The notes under the pieces are model-generated. The model was given only the letters and a program-made list of their open reading frames with translations, ran no database searches and was not told the DNA's origin. Positions 16,953-27,660 of a DNA stretch of 64,000 bases are shown piece after piece (the first letter of the stretch is position 1; each line of letters starts with the position of its first letter). The DNA is from Novosphingobium sp. TH158 (GTDB lineage Bacteria > Pseudomonadota > Alphaproteobacteria > Sphingomonadales > Sphingomonadaceae), in assembly GCF_002855555.1 (NCBI RefSeq), contig NZ_PKRT01000001.1, forward strand, positions 2,384,001-2,448,000, written 5' to 3'. Position numbers and translations under genes: made by a program.

Positions 16953-18635
16953 TCAGTCGTCGATGTTCCGCTTGAAGGTTTCAGGCAGGAACAGCAGGCC
17001 GACAACCAGGGTCAGGCCGGCAACCACGATCGGATACCACAGGCCATAGTAGATATCGCCGGTAGCCGCGACCATGGCGAAGGCCGTGGTCGGCAGGAAG
17101 CCGCCGAACCAGCCGTTGCCGATGTGATAGGGCAGCGACATCGAGGTGTAGCGGATCCGGGTGGGGAACAGTTCCACCAGCAGGGCGGCGATCGGGCCGT
17201 AGACCATGGTCACCAGCAGGACGAGGTAGAACAGCAGGGCCACGGTGAGCGGCTTGTTGATCTGGTCCGGGTTGGCCTTGGCCGGGTAGCCGGCGGCGGC
17301 AAGGGCGGCCTTGACCTCTTCGGTGAAGGTCTTGATCGCGGCCTTGCGTTCATCGCCGCTCACCTGCGCCGGATCGGGCGCGGTGAAGGTCTTGTCGCCG
17401 ATCTTGATCTGGGCGACCGTTCCTGCCGGAGCTTCCTGCGAGGTGTAGCTGACCGCCGACTTGGCGAGCAGCGCCTTGGCAATGTCGCAGCTCTTGCTGT
17501 CGAACTTGTTCTTGCCGACGGGGTCGAACTGCAGCGAGCATTCGGCATCGTTGGTGATGACCGTGACCGGTGCATTGACCTGGGCGGCGGCCAGCTGCGG
17601 GTTCACCGCAGAGGTCAGCGCCTTGAAGGTCGGGAAGTAGGTCAGAACCGCCAGCAGGCAGCCGGCCATGATGATGCCCTTGCGGCCGATGCGATCCGAC
17701 AGCCAGCCGAAGAACACGAAGAACGGCGTGCCGATGGCCAGCGCGATGGCGGTAAGGATGTTGGTGGTGGCACCATCGACCATCAGCGTCTTCTCAAGGA
17801 AGAAGAGCGCATAGAACTGGCCGGTGTACCAGATGACTGCCTGGCCGGCGACGGCGCCGAGCAGGGCGATCAGCACCCACTTGGCGTTCTTCCACTGGCC
17901 GAAGGCTTCGGTCAGCGGCGCCTTCGAAGTGGTGCCTTCCTCCTTCATCTTCTGGAATACGGGGCTTTCGTTCAGCTGCATGCGGATCCACATGGAAACG
18001 GCGAGCAGCACGATCGAAACCAGGAACGGCACGCGCCAGCCCCAGTCCTTGAACGCTTCTTCGCCCACCAGCGTGCGGGTGCCGATGACCACCAGCAGCG
18101 CCGCGAACAGGCCAAGGGTGGCCGTGGTCTGGATGAAGCTGGTGTAAAGCCCGCGCTTGTTGTTGGGTGCGTGCTCGGCAACGTAGGTTGCCGCGCCGCC
18201 GTATTCACCGCCCAGCGCCAGGCCCTGCAGCAGGCGCATGGCCAGCAGCATGATCGGCGCGGCCACGCCGATCGAGGCGTAGGACGGCAGCATGCCGACC
18301 ACGAAGGTGGAAAGGCCCATCAGGCCCATGGTGACGAGGAAGGTGTTCTTGCGGCCGACCATGTCGCCGATCCGTCCGAACACCAGCGCGCCGAAGGGGC
18401 GCACGGCGAAGCCGGCGGCGAAGGCGGCCAGCGCGAAGATGAAGCCGGTCGTCTCGTTCACGCCCGAGAAGAACTGGGCGGAAATGATCGTGGCGAGCAG
18501 GCCGTACAGGTAGAAATCGTACCATTCGAACACGGTGCCCAGCGAGCTGGCGGCAATGACCAGCTTCTCGTCCTGGGTGGCGGTGTGATGCTTGGGCAAG
18601 GCGGCGACATCCGCCGCTGTTTCATGGAATTCCAT
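16953..18635 (-). CDS. MHS family MFS transporter with a large extracytoplasmic loop
   Basis: A 560-residue major facilitator of the metabolite:proton symporter family. It has about 12 membrane segments and the motif FEWYDFYLYGLLATIIS at the start, plus FGRIGDMVGRKNTF after segment 2 and RRGLYTSFIQT after segment 4. A soluble insert of roughly 120 residues (about 340-460) with two cysteines splits the second half. The ATG at 18635 has a GAGAGGG site. It lies 22 bases after the porin gene and is followed by GNAT and prpE, so it probably imports acetate, propionate or a related acid. Confidence 0.88.
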   Translation of the reverse strand: MEFHETAADVAALPKHHTATQDEKLVIAASSLGTVFEWYDFYLYGLLATIISAQFFSGVNETTGFIFALAAFAAGFAVRPFGALVFGRIGDMVGRKNTFLVTMGLMGLSTFVVGMLPSYASIGVAAPIMLLAMRLLQGLALGGEYGGAATYVAEHAPNNKRGLYTSFIQTTATLGLFAALLVVIGTRTLVGEEAFKDWGWRVPFLVSIVLLAVSMWIRMQLNESPVFQKMKEEGTTSKAPLTEAFGQWKNAKWVLIALLGAVAGQAVIWYTGQFYALFFLEKTLMVDGATTNILTAIALAIGTPFFVFFGWLSDRIGRKGIIMAGCLLAVLTYFPTFKALTSAVNPQLAAAQVNAPVTVITNDAECSLQFDPVGKNKFDSKSCDIAKALLAKSAVSYTSQEAPAGTVAQIKIGDKTFTAPDPAQVSGDERKAAIKTFTEEVKAALAAAGYPAKANPDQINKPLTVALLFYLVLLVTMVYGPIAALLVELFPTRIRYTSMSLPYHIGNGWFGGFLPTTAFAMVAATGDIYYGLWYPIVVAGLTLVVGLLFLPETFKRNIDD

Positions 18636-18657
18636 CGTCCCTCTCCGTTTGTTATCC

Positions 18658-20094
18658 TTAGAAGCTGTACTTGGCGACCACGTCGATGCGATCCGTCGAG
18701 CCTTCGGCCCCGCCGACCAGCTTGCGCTCGCCGTGGCGGTACTCAAGCCCCAGGTCGACGTTCTTCACCGGGGTGTAGAACAGGTTGGCGGCCGCGCTCC
18801 ACGCGTGCTTGTTGAACGTGGCGAGGCTGGCGGCGGTCAGCGCATCGGCATAGTCGACCGTCTGGTAGCTGCCCATCAGGTTGACGCGCACGCCCGGCAT
18901 CAGCGGCAGGCGGACCGCGCCGATCATGGCGAGCACGCTGGCCGATTCCAGCTTGTTGGTGCCGGGCACGAACACCGCGTCGGGCGCGAAGTTCAGGCCG
19001 ACATAGCGGCCGATGTTGCGCCCGTAGGTGACCATGAAGCGGGCATCGCCGGTCTTCTCGTCGTTGAGGAACAGCTTGCCGCCCAGCGAGACGCCGAAGC
19101 CGCCCGCGCTGGCCGCAACGCCGCTGTTCTCCACCCGCACCTGCCGCGCCAGCGCGCCGAGCGAGAGTTCGCCCATCTTGCCGGCATAGGCCAGCCGGGC
19201 GACGAAGTCGGGCAGCCGGTCATCGCCGTTTTCGTTGAGCGCCGGTGCGCCGAAGCTCGCCGTGCCCGATTCGGGGTTTTCGACCGCAAGGTGCAGGGTC
19301 GTGCCGCCGCCCATCGGCGCGCTGTAGCGGATCAGCGGCTGGCGGACGAAGACGGTGCCTTCCGCGCCGCCGACATAGTCGGTGCTTTCGGGCAGGGCGC
19401 CGGTGTACTGGAAGGTCGACCAGTCCTGCCCGAAGGTCCAGCGATCGACCTGCATGAACGCGCGGCGCAGCGCCGGGTTATAGCCGTTGGTCGTGCGCTG
19501 CGAACCCTGCGTGCCGGGCGATGTCTGGAAGTCGAACTCGAGATAGCCCTTGAGCGCGTGGCCCGCGACAGTGCTGTCGAGATTGAGCCAGAAGCGCGAT
19601 TGCTTGGCGGTGAAATCGGTATCGTGCGCCGAAGGCTGGCCCCCCGTGGGGATGGTCTGCGGCAGGTAGAAATCGCGGCCGGTTGAATTGGTCGCCACTT
19701 CGCCGTCGCTGTAATGGGTGCTCGATCCGATCAGCTTGATATAGCCGCCCAGCTTGATCGTCGTGTTGCCCGAACGGAAACCGTCCGCCGGTGGCGGCGG
19801 CGCGGCCGGGGCAGGCGCGGGCTTGCTTTCCAGCGCCGCGACGCGCTGGATGGCGCCGGCGCTTTGGCTTTCGGACAGGCTGGCGCGGGCCTCTGCGGCA
19901 TTGGCGCGCTGCACGGCGGCGTCGGTTTCGGCGCGCGATTTGGCCAGGTCGGCGCGCAGCGCGCTGAGCTCCGCCTCAAGCCGGTCAAGCCGCGCCTCGA
20001 CTGAATTGGTTGACCGGGCCAGTGCGGCGTGCGGTGCGGCAAGTGCCGATCCCGCCAGCAGGCAACAGGCCAGGGCCTTGATCCCCTTGTTCAT
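18658..20094 (-). CDS. DcaP-like trimeric outer-membrane porin
   Basis: A 478-residue porin with a signal peptide (cut near HAALA), an N-terminal coiled coil (about 30-95, [20 protein letters not shown]) that would trimerise in the periplasm, a proline-rich linker and a barrel that ends with a terminal Phe (DVVAKYSF). The [12 protein letters not shown] opening of the barrel is typical of DcaP proteins, which take up small dicarboxylates or other acids. It is the first gene of the operon that continues with the MHS permease, GNAT and prpE, and is divergent from acs. The start has a GAGGAGAG site. Confidence 0.85.
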   Translation of the reverse strand: MNKGIKALACCLLAGSALAAPHAALARSTNSVEARLDRLEAELSALRADLAKSRAETDAAVQRANAAEARASLSESQSAGAIQRVAALESKPAPAPAAPPPPADGFRSGNTTIKLGGYIKLIGSSTHYSDGEVATNSTGRDFYLPQTIPTGGQPSAHDTDFTAKQSRFWLNLDSTVAGHALKGYLEFDFQTSPGTQGSQRTTNGYNPALRRAFMQVDRWTFGQDWSTFQYTGALPESTDYVGGAEGTVFVRQPLIRYSAPMGGGTTLHLAVENPESGTASFGAPALNENGDDRLPDFVARLAYAGKMGELSLGALARQVRVENSGVAASAGGFGVSLGGKLFLNDEKTGDARFMVTYGRNIGRYVGLNFAPDAVFVPGTNKLESASVLAMIGAVRLPLMPGVRVNLMGSYQTVDYADALTAASLATFNKHAWSAAANLFYTPVKNVDLGLEYRHGERKLVGGAEGSTDRIDVVAKYSF

Positions 20095-20195
20095 TGCATC
20101 CCTCTCCTCAACAGCCCCGGCCGGGTGGTTGTGGCCCACCGTCTGGACCTGGGGTTCCCGCCAGCCTGCCCCCTGCCGTGCAGGGCAACCACCCC

Positions 20196-20225
20196 GACCA
20201 TGGTCTGCCATCTACGACCTTGGTC
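20196..20225 (+). promoter_or_regulatory. two GACC-N2-GGTC sites, proposed CrbR operators of the acs/porin control region
   Basis: GACCATGGTC (20196-20205) and GACCTTGGTC (20216-20225) are inverted repeats with identical arms and centres 20 bp apart, about two helical turns. A -10-like TCTAAA lies at 20250-20255 with no good -35, so a start near 20262 would place the centres at about -41.5 and -61.5. That is the usual spacing for an activator overlapping the -35. Dyad sites of this kind suit LuxR/NarL-type regulators such as the crbR product encoded just downstream. A hairpin CCCTGC/GCAGGG at 20171-20185 lies on the porin side. Confidence 0.5.
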
Positions 20226-20295
20226 TAGGTCCACGCGGGGCGCGGGGGCTCTAAAGGTGTCCGGCAAAACCAACGGCAGAGAGGAGAGTCTGACC

Positions 20296-22241
<1,946 letters not shown>

Positions 22242-22245
<4 letters not shown>

Positions 22246-22874
22246 GCGAAACCGTACTGATTGCCGACGACCATCCGCTGTTCCGCCAGGCGCTTTCGCT
22301 GGCGGTAACGCGGGTGCTGCCCGATGCCCGCATTGTCGAGGCAGGAACGCTTGCCGCCGCGGCCCAGGCTGTTGCCGGGGCGCAGGACCTGCGCCTGATC
22401 CTGCTCGACCTGAAGATGCCCGGCGCGGTCGGCTATTCGGGCATCGCCATGCTTCATGCCGAATGCCCCTCGGTGCCGATCCTTGTCGTTTCCAGCGCCG
22501 AGGCCAGCGTCGCGGCGGATGAGGTCCGCTCGTTCGGGGCCATCGGCTTCCTGCGGAAGGACAGCGACCTTGCGCAGATCGAGGCGGCGATTGCCCAGGC
22601 GCTGGGCGGCAAGGCCGTGCGCGCCGCCGCCGAAAGCCCGCAGACCCCGCTCGATGCGATCCGCCGCGAAGTGGCGGAGCTGACGCCGATGCAGTTCAAG
22701 GTGCTGCTGGCGGTGCTCGATGGCCAGCTCAACAAGCAGATCGCCCACGGGCTGGGCATCAGCGAGGCGACGGTGAAAGCGCACATGACCGCCATCATGC
22801 GCAAGCTGGACGTTTCCAACCGCACCCAGGCAGCCCTGGTTGCGCGTTCGCTAGGCCTCGACCTCAGGCACTGA
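22242..22874 (+). CDS. crbR: LuxR-type response regulator, CrbR-like (acetate switch)
   Basis: A 210-residue regulator. The receiver has [13 protein letters not shown], phospho-Asp56 in LLDLKMPG and the Lys in FLRKDSD; the LuxR HTH covers about residues 145-205 ([20 protein letters not shown] and [19 protein letters not shown]). The GTG start overlaps the acs stop. In Vibrio and Pseudomonas, CrbR (ErdR) with the symporter-fused kinase CrbS (MxtR) activates acs, and exactly these three genes are together here. The 3' end overlaps the convergent crbS gene by 24 bases. The symbol is assigned by domain architecture and context. Confidence 0.85.
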
Positions 22875-25800
22875 TAATTCCGCCATGACCCGCTGGAGCA
22901 TGGCGGGATCGACCGGCTTGGCCAGCACCGGCACTTTCATCGCCGCCGCACGCTCCAGCATCTGCGCCCCGCTTTCGGCCGTAATCAGCAGCGCCGGCTT
23001 GCCGGGATGGCGCCTGCGCACCGCCTCGATCAGCGTCAGCCCGTCCTCGCCATCGTCCAGCTGGTAATCGACCAGCATCAGGTCTGCCCCGGCGCAGCGG
23101 GCAAGGGCATCGGCGATGGTGTGCCCGCCCAGCGGACGATGGCCCAGCCGGTCAAGCAGGGCCGACGTCGCCGCGACGATCCGCTCGTCATTGTCGATCA
23201 CCAGTACCGTCAAGGGCCGCGCGTTTGCCTGCCGCGCCCGTGCCTGCGGGGCGCCGGCAAGCGGCCCCGCGCCGTCATGCACCGGCAGGATCAGGCTGAA
23301 GCGGCTGCCCTTGCCGGGGACCGAGGCAAGGTCGATCCGCCCGCCGAGCACGCGGCTGATCCGTTCGACCAGCGCCAGCCCCAGTCCGAGCCCTTCCACC
23401 TCGACCTCGCCCAGCCGGGTGAACTCGCCGAAGATCGCATCGAACTGGTCGGGCGCGATGCCGACGCCGGTGTCGATCACGTCGATGCGCCATTCCTCGC
23501 CGCGGCGGCGGGTGCCGATCAGGATGCCGCCGCTGGGCGTATAGCGCAGGGCATTGGTCAGCAGGTTCTGCAGCACCGAGCGCAGCAGCCCGGGATCGGT
23601 TTCCACCACGCCGGGGCACGGGCCGACGCGCAGGTCCAGCGCCTTTTCCGCGGCCAGCGGACGGAAGCTTTCGGCCAGCGCGGTGATGAAGGCCTGCAGC
23701 GCCACCGGCTCTGGCCGGGGGCTGACCCCGCCGGCATCGAGCTTGGATATGTCGAGCAGCGCGCGCAGCAGGTCTTCCGCCGCGCCGATGGCCCCTTCGA
23801 CATGGCCCACCAGCTTGCGGCCCGGTCCTTCGGTCTCGCGCTCCAGCGCCGCGGTGAACAGGCGCGCGGCGTGGAGCGGTTGCAGCAGGTCGTGGCTGGC
23901 GGCGGCCAGGAAGCGTGTCTTTTCCCGGTCGGCCTTGGCCAGCCGCCGGTTTGCCTCGGACAGTTCGCGGGTGCGTTCGCTGACGCGCTGCTCCAGCTCG
24001 TCGAGCGTGTGTTCCAGCTCGTCGCGCATGCGCACTTCTTCGGTGATGTCGGTGAACGACATGACATAGCCGCCGCCCGACATCGGCCCGCCCACGGTCT
24101 TGATTACCCGCCCGTCCTTGCGCCGCCGCTCGAAGGCGTGTTCCAGCCGCCGGCGCAGGTGGTTCAGGCGCTTTTCGATGTGGAACTCGATATCGCCGGG
24201 CCCGAAATCGCCGCGCTGGGCGTTGTGCCGGATCAGGTCTGCCACCGGCACGCCGACGCGCACCAGCCCGGGCGGATAGTCGAACAGTTCCTCATAGCGG
24301 CTGTTCCAGGCAACGAGGTTCAGTTCGGCATCGACCACGCTGATCCCCGCATCGATGTTCTCGAACGTTTCGGCCAGCAGCTGCCGCGAGAAGCGCAGCG
24401 ATTGCCCGCCTTCGTCCAGCAGCCGCGTCACGTCCTGCAGGCTCATCTGCCCGCCAGCGAGCGCCGAGGTTACCAGCGCGCGGGCAGACGAGGAGCCGAC
24501 CACTCCGGCGATCAGCTGCTGCGCGCGATTGGCCCAGCGGCGGTTGACCGGCTTGCCGGCGCGTTCGGCGGGAAATTCCCTGTCGGCGCGCTCCTGCCCG
24601 ACGAAGCTGGCGGTCAGCTGCACCAGGTCCTGAAGATCGGTGACGCGCCGGGTGCGCAGGATCTTGGGCAGGGGGCGCGGCCGGGAGTGGCGCGCGGCGA
24701 CAAGAGCATAGACCAAAAGGTTGGCGCCAAGGCTCCAGATCACGCCATGGGCCAGCGGCGATGCCTGCCCGATGCCGAACAGGCGCAGCGGATTGAACGG
24801 CCCCGCCGCCAGCCCATCGAGCAGGTTTGTGGGCAGGATCGGCGGCAGGCCAAGGGTGTAGAGCCAGACCACCAGCCCCGTCGCCAGGCTCGCCCGGGCC
24901 GCCAGCGGATCGCGGTTCGCGCCCTGCACGGCGAGGATCAGGTGAGGGGTGAACTGGGCCATGGCGGCGAAGGCCACCAGCCCGATCGACGCGAGCGATT
25001 CCCGCGCCGAAACCAGCATGGCCCAGGCCAGCGCCAGCGCGATGATCCCGGCGATCGACAGGCGCCGCACCAGCAGCATCCGCCGCCCGATCGCCCCGCC
25101 TTCCAGCGCCCGCTTGCCGCGCAGCACTGTGGGGAAGATAAGGTCGTTGGAGACCATGGTGGCGAGCGCAGAGGAATCGACGATCACCATCGCCGCCGCC
25201 GCGCTGATCCCGCCCAGCAGGGCAATGGCCACGATGCCGCCGTGCCCCGATTCGGCGGGCAGCAGCAGCACGTAGACGTCGGCCGACTCGCGGCTGCCGA
25301 TCTCCGTGGTGCCGGCCAGTGCGATCGGGATCACCACCAGCGCCATGGCGAGCAGGTAGGCCGCCAGCCCCAGCCGTGCGCGCGGCAGGTCGTCGGGGGA
25401 CTGCGCCTCTGCCAGCCCCATGTAGAACTGGCGCGGCAGGACGATGATCGCCATGGTGGAGATCAGGAAGATCACCGCGACGTCGAGCGACAGCCGACCC
25501 GGCGCGAACCGCTCGCCCAGCACCGCCGCGCCCTGCCGCACCACGGCCCAGGGCTCGGCGAGCAAGAGCCAGACGGCGAGGAAGCCGACCAGCACCAGCG
25601 CCGCGATCTTGATCAGCGATTCCATGCCGATGGCGAAGAGCAGCCCCTCGCTGCGCCCGGCCAGCTCGAAGCGCCGGGCGGCGAACAGCATGGAGAAGAC
25701 GGTGAGCAGGCAGGCCGCCGCCAGCATGGCCGATCCACCCACCTGCTGGCCGGAGACCACGGCAAAGGCATTGCCGATCGAGAGGAACTGCAGGGCGATG

Positions 25801-26237
25801 TAGGGCACCGTGCCAAGCAGCGCGATCACCGTGACCAGCCGCGCCACCACCACGTCATGGCCAAAGCGCGCGGCGATGAAATCGGAAACCGTGGCGGCCT
25901 GTTCGTCTGCCACGCTGTGCGCCAGCCGCCGCAGGAAACGCGGTGCGGCAACCAGCAGCAGGATCGGGCCAAGGTAGATCGGCAGGTAGGTCCAGCCATC
26001 GCGCACCGCGCTGCCGACCGCGCCGTAGAAGGTCCAGCTGGAACAGTAGACGCCCAGCGCCAGGGTATAGGCAAGGTGGCGCAGCCTTGGCGTGTGGCGC
26101 AGCGCCTCGGCCTTGCGCTCGACCAGCGCGGCCACGCCGAACAGCAGCAGGATCAGCGCCAGCGCAAGGATCGCGGCAAGGTCCAGGCTCAAGTGGCGGG
26201 CACCTCCGTGTGTCGAAGCTGCGAGGACTAGCAGCAT
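22851..26237 (-). CDS. crbS: hybrid sensor kinase fused to a sodium/solute symporter domain, CrbS-like
   Basis: A 1128-residue membrane protein. Residues about 1-500 are a 13-segment SSS-family transporter-like domain (YSSWTFYGAVGSAVRDGWTY, FYMGLAEAQSPDDL). A PAS domain (about 625-740, ENIDAGISVVDAELNLVAWN) and a coiled linker follow. The HisKA motif AAASHDLLQPLHA has its His near 780, then comes an ATPase domain (NLLTNALRYTPSGG, GLGLGLALVERI) and a C-terminal receiver (about 1005-1125, phospho-Asp in LMLVDYQLDDG). CrbS kinases sense acetate-related signals and act through CrbR. ATG 26237 is used; a TTG at 26192 after GGAGG is an alternative start. It is encoded opposite and convergent to acs-crbR. 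Confidence 0.9.
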   Translation of the reverse strand: MLLVLAASTHGGARHLSLDLAAILALALILLLFGVAALVERKAEALRHTPRLRHLAYTLALGVYCSSWTFYGAVGSAVRDGWTYLPIYLGPILLLVAAPRFLRRLAHSVADEQAATVSDFIAARFGHDVVVARLVTVIALLGTVPYIALQFLSIGNAFAVVSGQQVGGSAMLAAACLLTVFSMLFAARRFELAGRSEGLLFAIGMESLIKIAALVLVGFLAVWLLLAEPWAVVRQGAAVLGERFAPGRLSLDVAVIFLISTMAIIVLPRQFYMGLAEAQSPDDLPRARLGLAAYLLAMALVVIPIALAGTTEIGSRESADVYVLLLPAESGHGGIVAIALLGGISAAAAMVIVDSSALATMVSNDLIFPTVLRGKRALEGGAIGRRMLLVRRLSIAGIIALALAWAMLVSARESLASIGLVAFAAMAQFTPHLILAVQGANRDPLAARASLATGLVVWLYTLGLPPILPTNLLDGLAAGPFNPLRLFGIGQASPLAHGVIWSLGANLLVYALVAARHSRPRPLPKILRTRRVTDLQDLVQLTASFVGQERADREFPAERAGKPVNRRWANRAQQLIAGVVGSSSARALVTSALAGGQMSLQDVTRLLDEGGQSLRFSRQLLAETFENIDAGISVVDAELNLVAWNSRYEELFDYPPGLVRVGVPVADLIRHNAQRGDFGPGDIEFHIEKRLNHLRRRLEHAFERRRKDGRVIKTVGGPMSGGGYVMSFTDITEEVRMRDELEHTLDELEQRVSERTRELSEANRRLAKADREKTRFLAAASHDLLQPLHAARLFTAALERETEGPGRKLVGHVEGAIGAAEDLLRALLDISKLDAGGVSPRPEPVALQAFITALAESFRPLAAEKALDLRVGPCPGVVETDPGLLRSVLQNLLTNALRYTPSGGILIGTRRRGEEWRIDVIDTGVGIAPDQFDAIFGEFTRLGEVEVEGLGLGLALVERISRVLGGRIDLASVPGKGSRFSLILPVHDGAGPLAGAPQARARQANARPLTVLVIDNDERIVAATSALLDRLGHRPLGGHTIADALARCAGADLMLVDYQLDDGEDGLTLIEAVRRRHPGKPALLITAESGAQMLERAAAMKVPVLAKPVDPAMLQRVMAELSVPEVEA

Positions 26238-26327
26238 TCATCCCTTGCGCAACCGGGCGCGCGAGCACCGTCTCGACCCCGCCGTGCGATAGTGCCAAGG
26301 ATGGCGGGCAAAAGAGGAACGCCAGCC

Positions 26328-26750
26328 ATGACCGACGCTTACGAAATCCAGCAGCTCATCAACCGTTATACCCTTGGCGTCAGCCAGCCCGACTGGGACC
26401 TTGCCATCGCCACCTTCGCCGATGACGGCGAGTGGCACGTTGCCGCTTCCGGCCTGACGCTGACCGGACGCGAGGCGATCCTCAAGGGCATGCAGGGCTT
26501 TCACCGGCTGTTCGACTGGTTCGTGCAGGTCAATGCCCCGGCGGTGATCGAGCTGGATGGCGACAAGGCGCGGGCGCGTTCGGTGATCCGCGAGAATGGC
26601 AAGTTCGCCGGGCGCGACGAGGTGGTGATGGTGGGCGGCGTCTATGTCGACGATCTGGTGCGCACGGGCGAGGGCTGGCGTTTCGCCCGCCGCGCCTTCC
26701 ACGGCGCAGGCTCGTTCCACCACCCGGCCACGGCTGGCCTGGGCTTCTGA
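26328..26750 (+). CDS. SnoaL/NTF2-like family protein
   Basis: A 140-residue cytoplasmic protein of the nuclear transport factor 2 fold. The opening ADAYEIQQLINRYTLG-like stretch (TDAYEIQQLINRYTLGV), the strand YVDDLVRTGEGWRFARR and the compact length are characteristic of SnoaL-like isomerase/hydratase relatives. The ATG at 26328 has an AGAGGAA site. It stands alone between crbS (divergent) and a small gene. The family binds varied small hydrophobic ligands and its substrate cannot be told from sequence. Confidence 0.8.
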   Translation: MTDAYEIQQLINRYTLGVSQPDWDLAIATFADDGEWHVAASGLTLTGREAILKGMQGFHRLFDWFVQVNAPAVIELDGDKARARSVIRENGKFAGRDEVVMVGGVYVDDLVRTGEGWRFARRAFHGAGSFHHPATAGLGF

Positions 26751-26844
26751 TCGCTTGGCCAACAAACATCCCTAACGCCACAACCACAGGTCCTCACCGC
26801 GTTCGGGAACTCCATCCTAACCGCCCGGGGCGAATCTGCCTTCC

Positions 26845-27075
26845 ATGCAGTCCCCGCTCTTCCTTTCCTCAGGTTCCCGTCGTCGCGGCCTGGCCCTGAC
26901 CGGCGCTTTCGTGGCGCTTGCGCTGGCCGGCCTGGTCGCGGCGCGGGAACTTCATGCCTGCCCGGCGCAGGCGCAGGCGTTGCAGCAGGCGCAGCCCGGC
27001 ATGGTGCTGATGGCTGGCGATGCGGGCGATCCGGCCTGCGTCGGCAAGCGCCGGCCGCGCAAGGCGAACGACTAG
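26845..27075 (+). CDS. small exported or membrane-anchored hypothetical protein
   Basis: A 76-residue open frame with one hydrophobic segment (about residues 15-34) followed by a short mature part with two cysteines (HACPAQ and DPACVG) and a basic tail. No family is recognised. No clear ribosome site is visible before the ATG. A strong inverted repeat follows 43 bases after the stop, which supports a transcribed unit. It may not be a real gene. Confidence 0.4.
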   Translation: MQSPLFLSSGSRRRGLALTGAFVALALAGLVAARELHACPAQAQALQQAQPGMVLMAGDAGDPACVGKRRPRKAND

Positions 27076-27118
27076 ACCCGGCTTCCCCGCGCGGGGCGGT
27101 CTGCCCACTGCCCGCGCT

Positions 27119-27164
27119 GCCTCCCCCTCCGATCCCGCACGCAGCATATGACGGAGGGGGAGGC
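27119..27164. terminator. 13-bp perfect inverted repeat, bidirectional terminator
   Basis: GCCTCCCCCTCCG (27119-27131) and its exact complement (27152-27164) enclose a 20-base loop. It lies between two convergent genes (small plus gene ending 27075, nuclease ending 27191 on minus) and is followed on the plus strand by CTAAATTT. Confidence 0.65.
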
Positions 27165-27190
27165 CTAAATTTCCGAGGGACTTCGCGGGC

Positions 27191-27601
27191 TCAGCTGCAC
27201 CAGCCGGAGCGCCGCCCCTTCCACGTTTCGGCCAGCCCTTCGCTGACCAGCACCTGCCCGATCGACTGGCCGCGCCGCGTCACCGTTGCCAGCCGCCGGC
27301 CATAGCGGTCGTGGCTGCGGGTGCCCTCGACCAGCTCGAACGGCCCGGCATTGAGCAGCACGATCAGGCGCCGGGTTGCCGCTTCGCCGCGCTGGCGTTC
27401 ATCCGGGCATTGCGCGCCGTGCGTTTCGGGGGCGTTGATATCCGCCATGCGGATTTTCTCGCCCGCCAGCCAGAAGGTATCGCCATCGACGACGCAGGTG
27501 GTGCGGGGGCCTTCCGGGCATAGCGCGAAAAGGGCGGCGGCGGTGATCGTTGCAAAGGCCATGGCCCCGGGCAAGAACGCCCGGAGCGGCCAAAGTTCCA
27601 T
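27191..27601 (-). CDS. thermonuclease (SNase-like) family protein
   Basis: A 136-residue protein with an N-terminal hydrophobic segment (about 12-28) and a staphylococcal nuclease-like OB fold. Visible motifs are CVVDGDTFWLAGEKIRMADI with the metal-binding Asp, NAPETHGAQC, and SHDRYGRRLATV with catalytic-type Arg. The domain is compact and ends in SGWCS. It is probably secreted or membrane-tethered and cuts nucleic acid, or has a structural role. The ATG is 60 bases after the nupC stop on the same strand. Confidence 0.82.
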   Translation of the reverse strand: MELWPLRAFLPGAMAFATITAAALFALCPEGPRTTCVVDGDTFWLAGEKIRMADINAPETHGAQCPDERQRGEAATRRLIVLLNAGPFELVEGTRSHDRYGRRLATVTRRGQSIGQVLVSEGLAETWKGRRSGWCS

Positions 27602-27660
27602 ACGCGCAAATGCGGGGTTTTCCTCCGGAATGGAGGATCAGGCGCGGACAGGCCCCGGCG

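Noticed and set aside
23007..26231. 1074-codon open frame antisense to the sensor kinase
   Set aside because: The opposite strand encodes clear symporter, kinase and receiver domains; this frame shows only Gln/Arg/His-rich noise.
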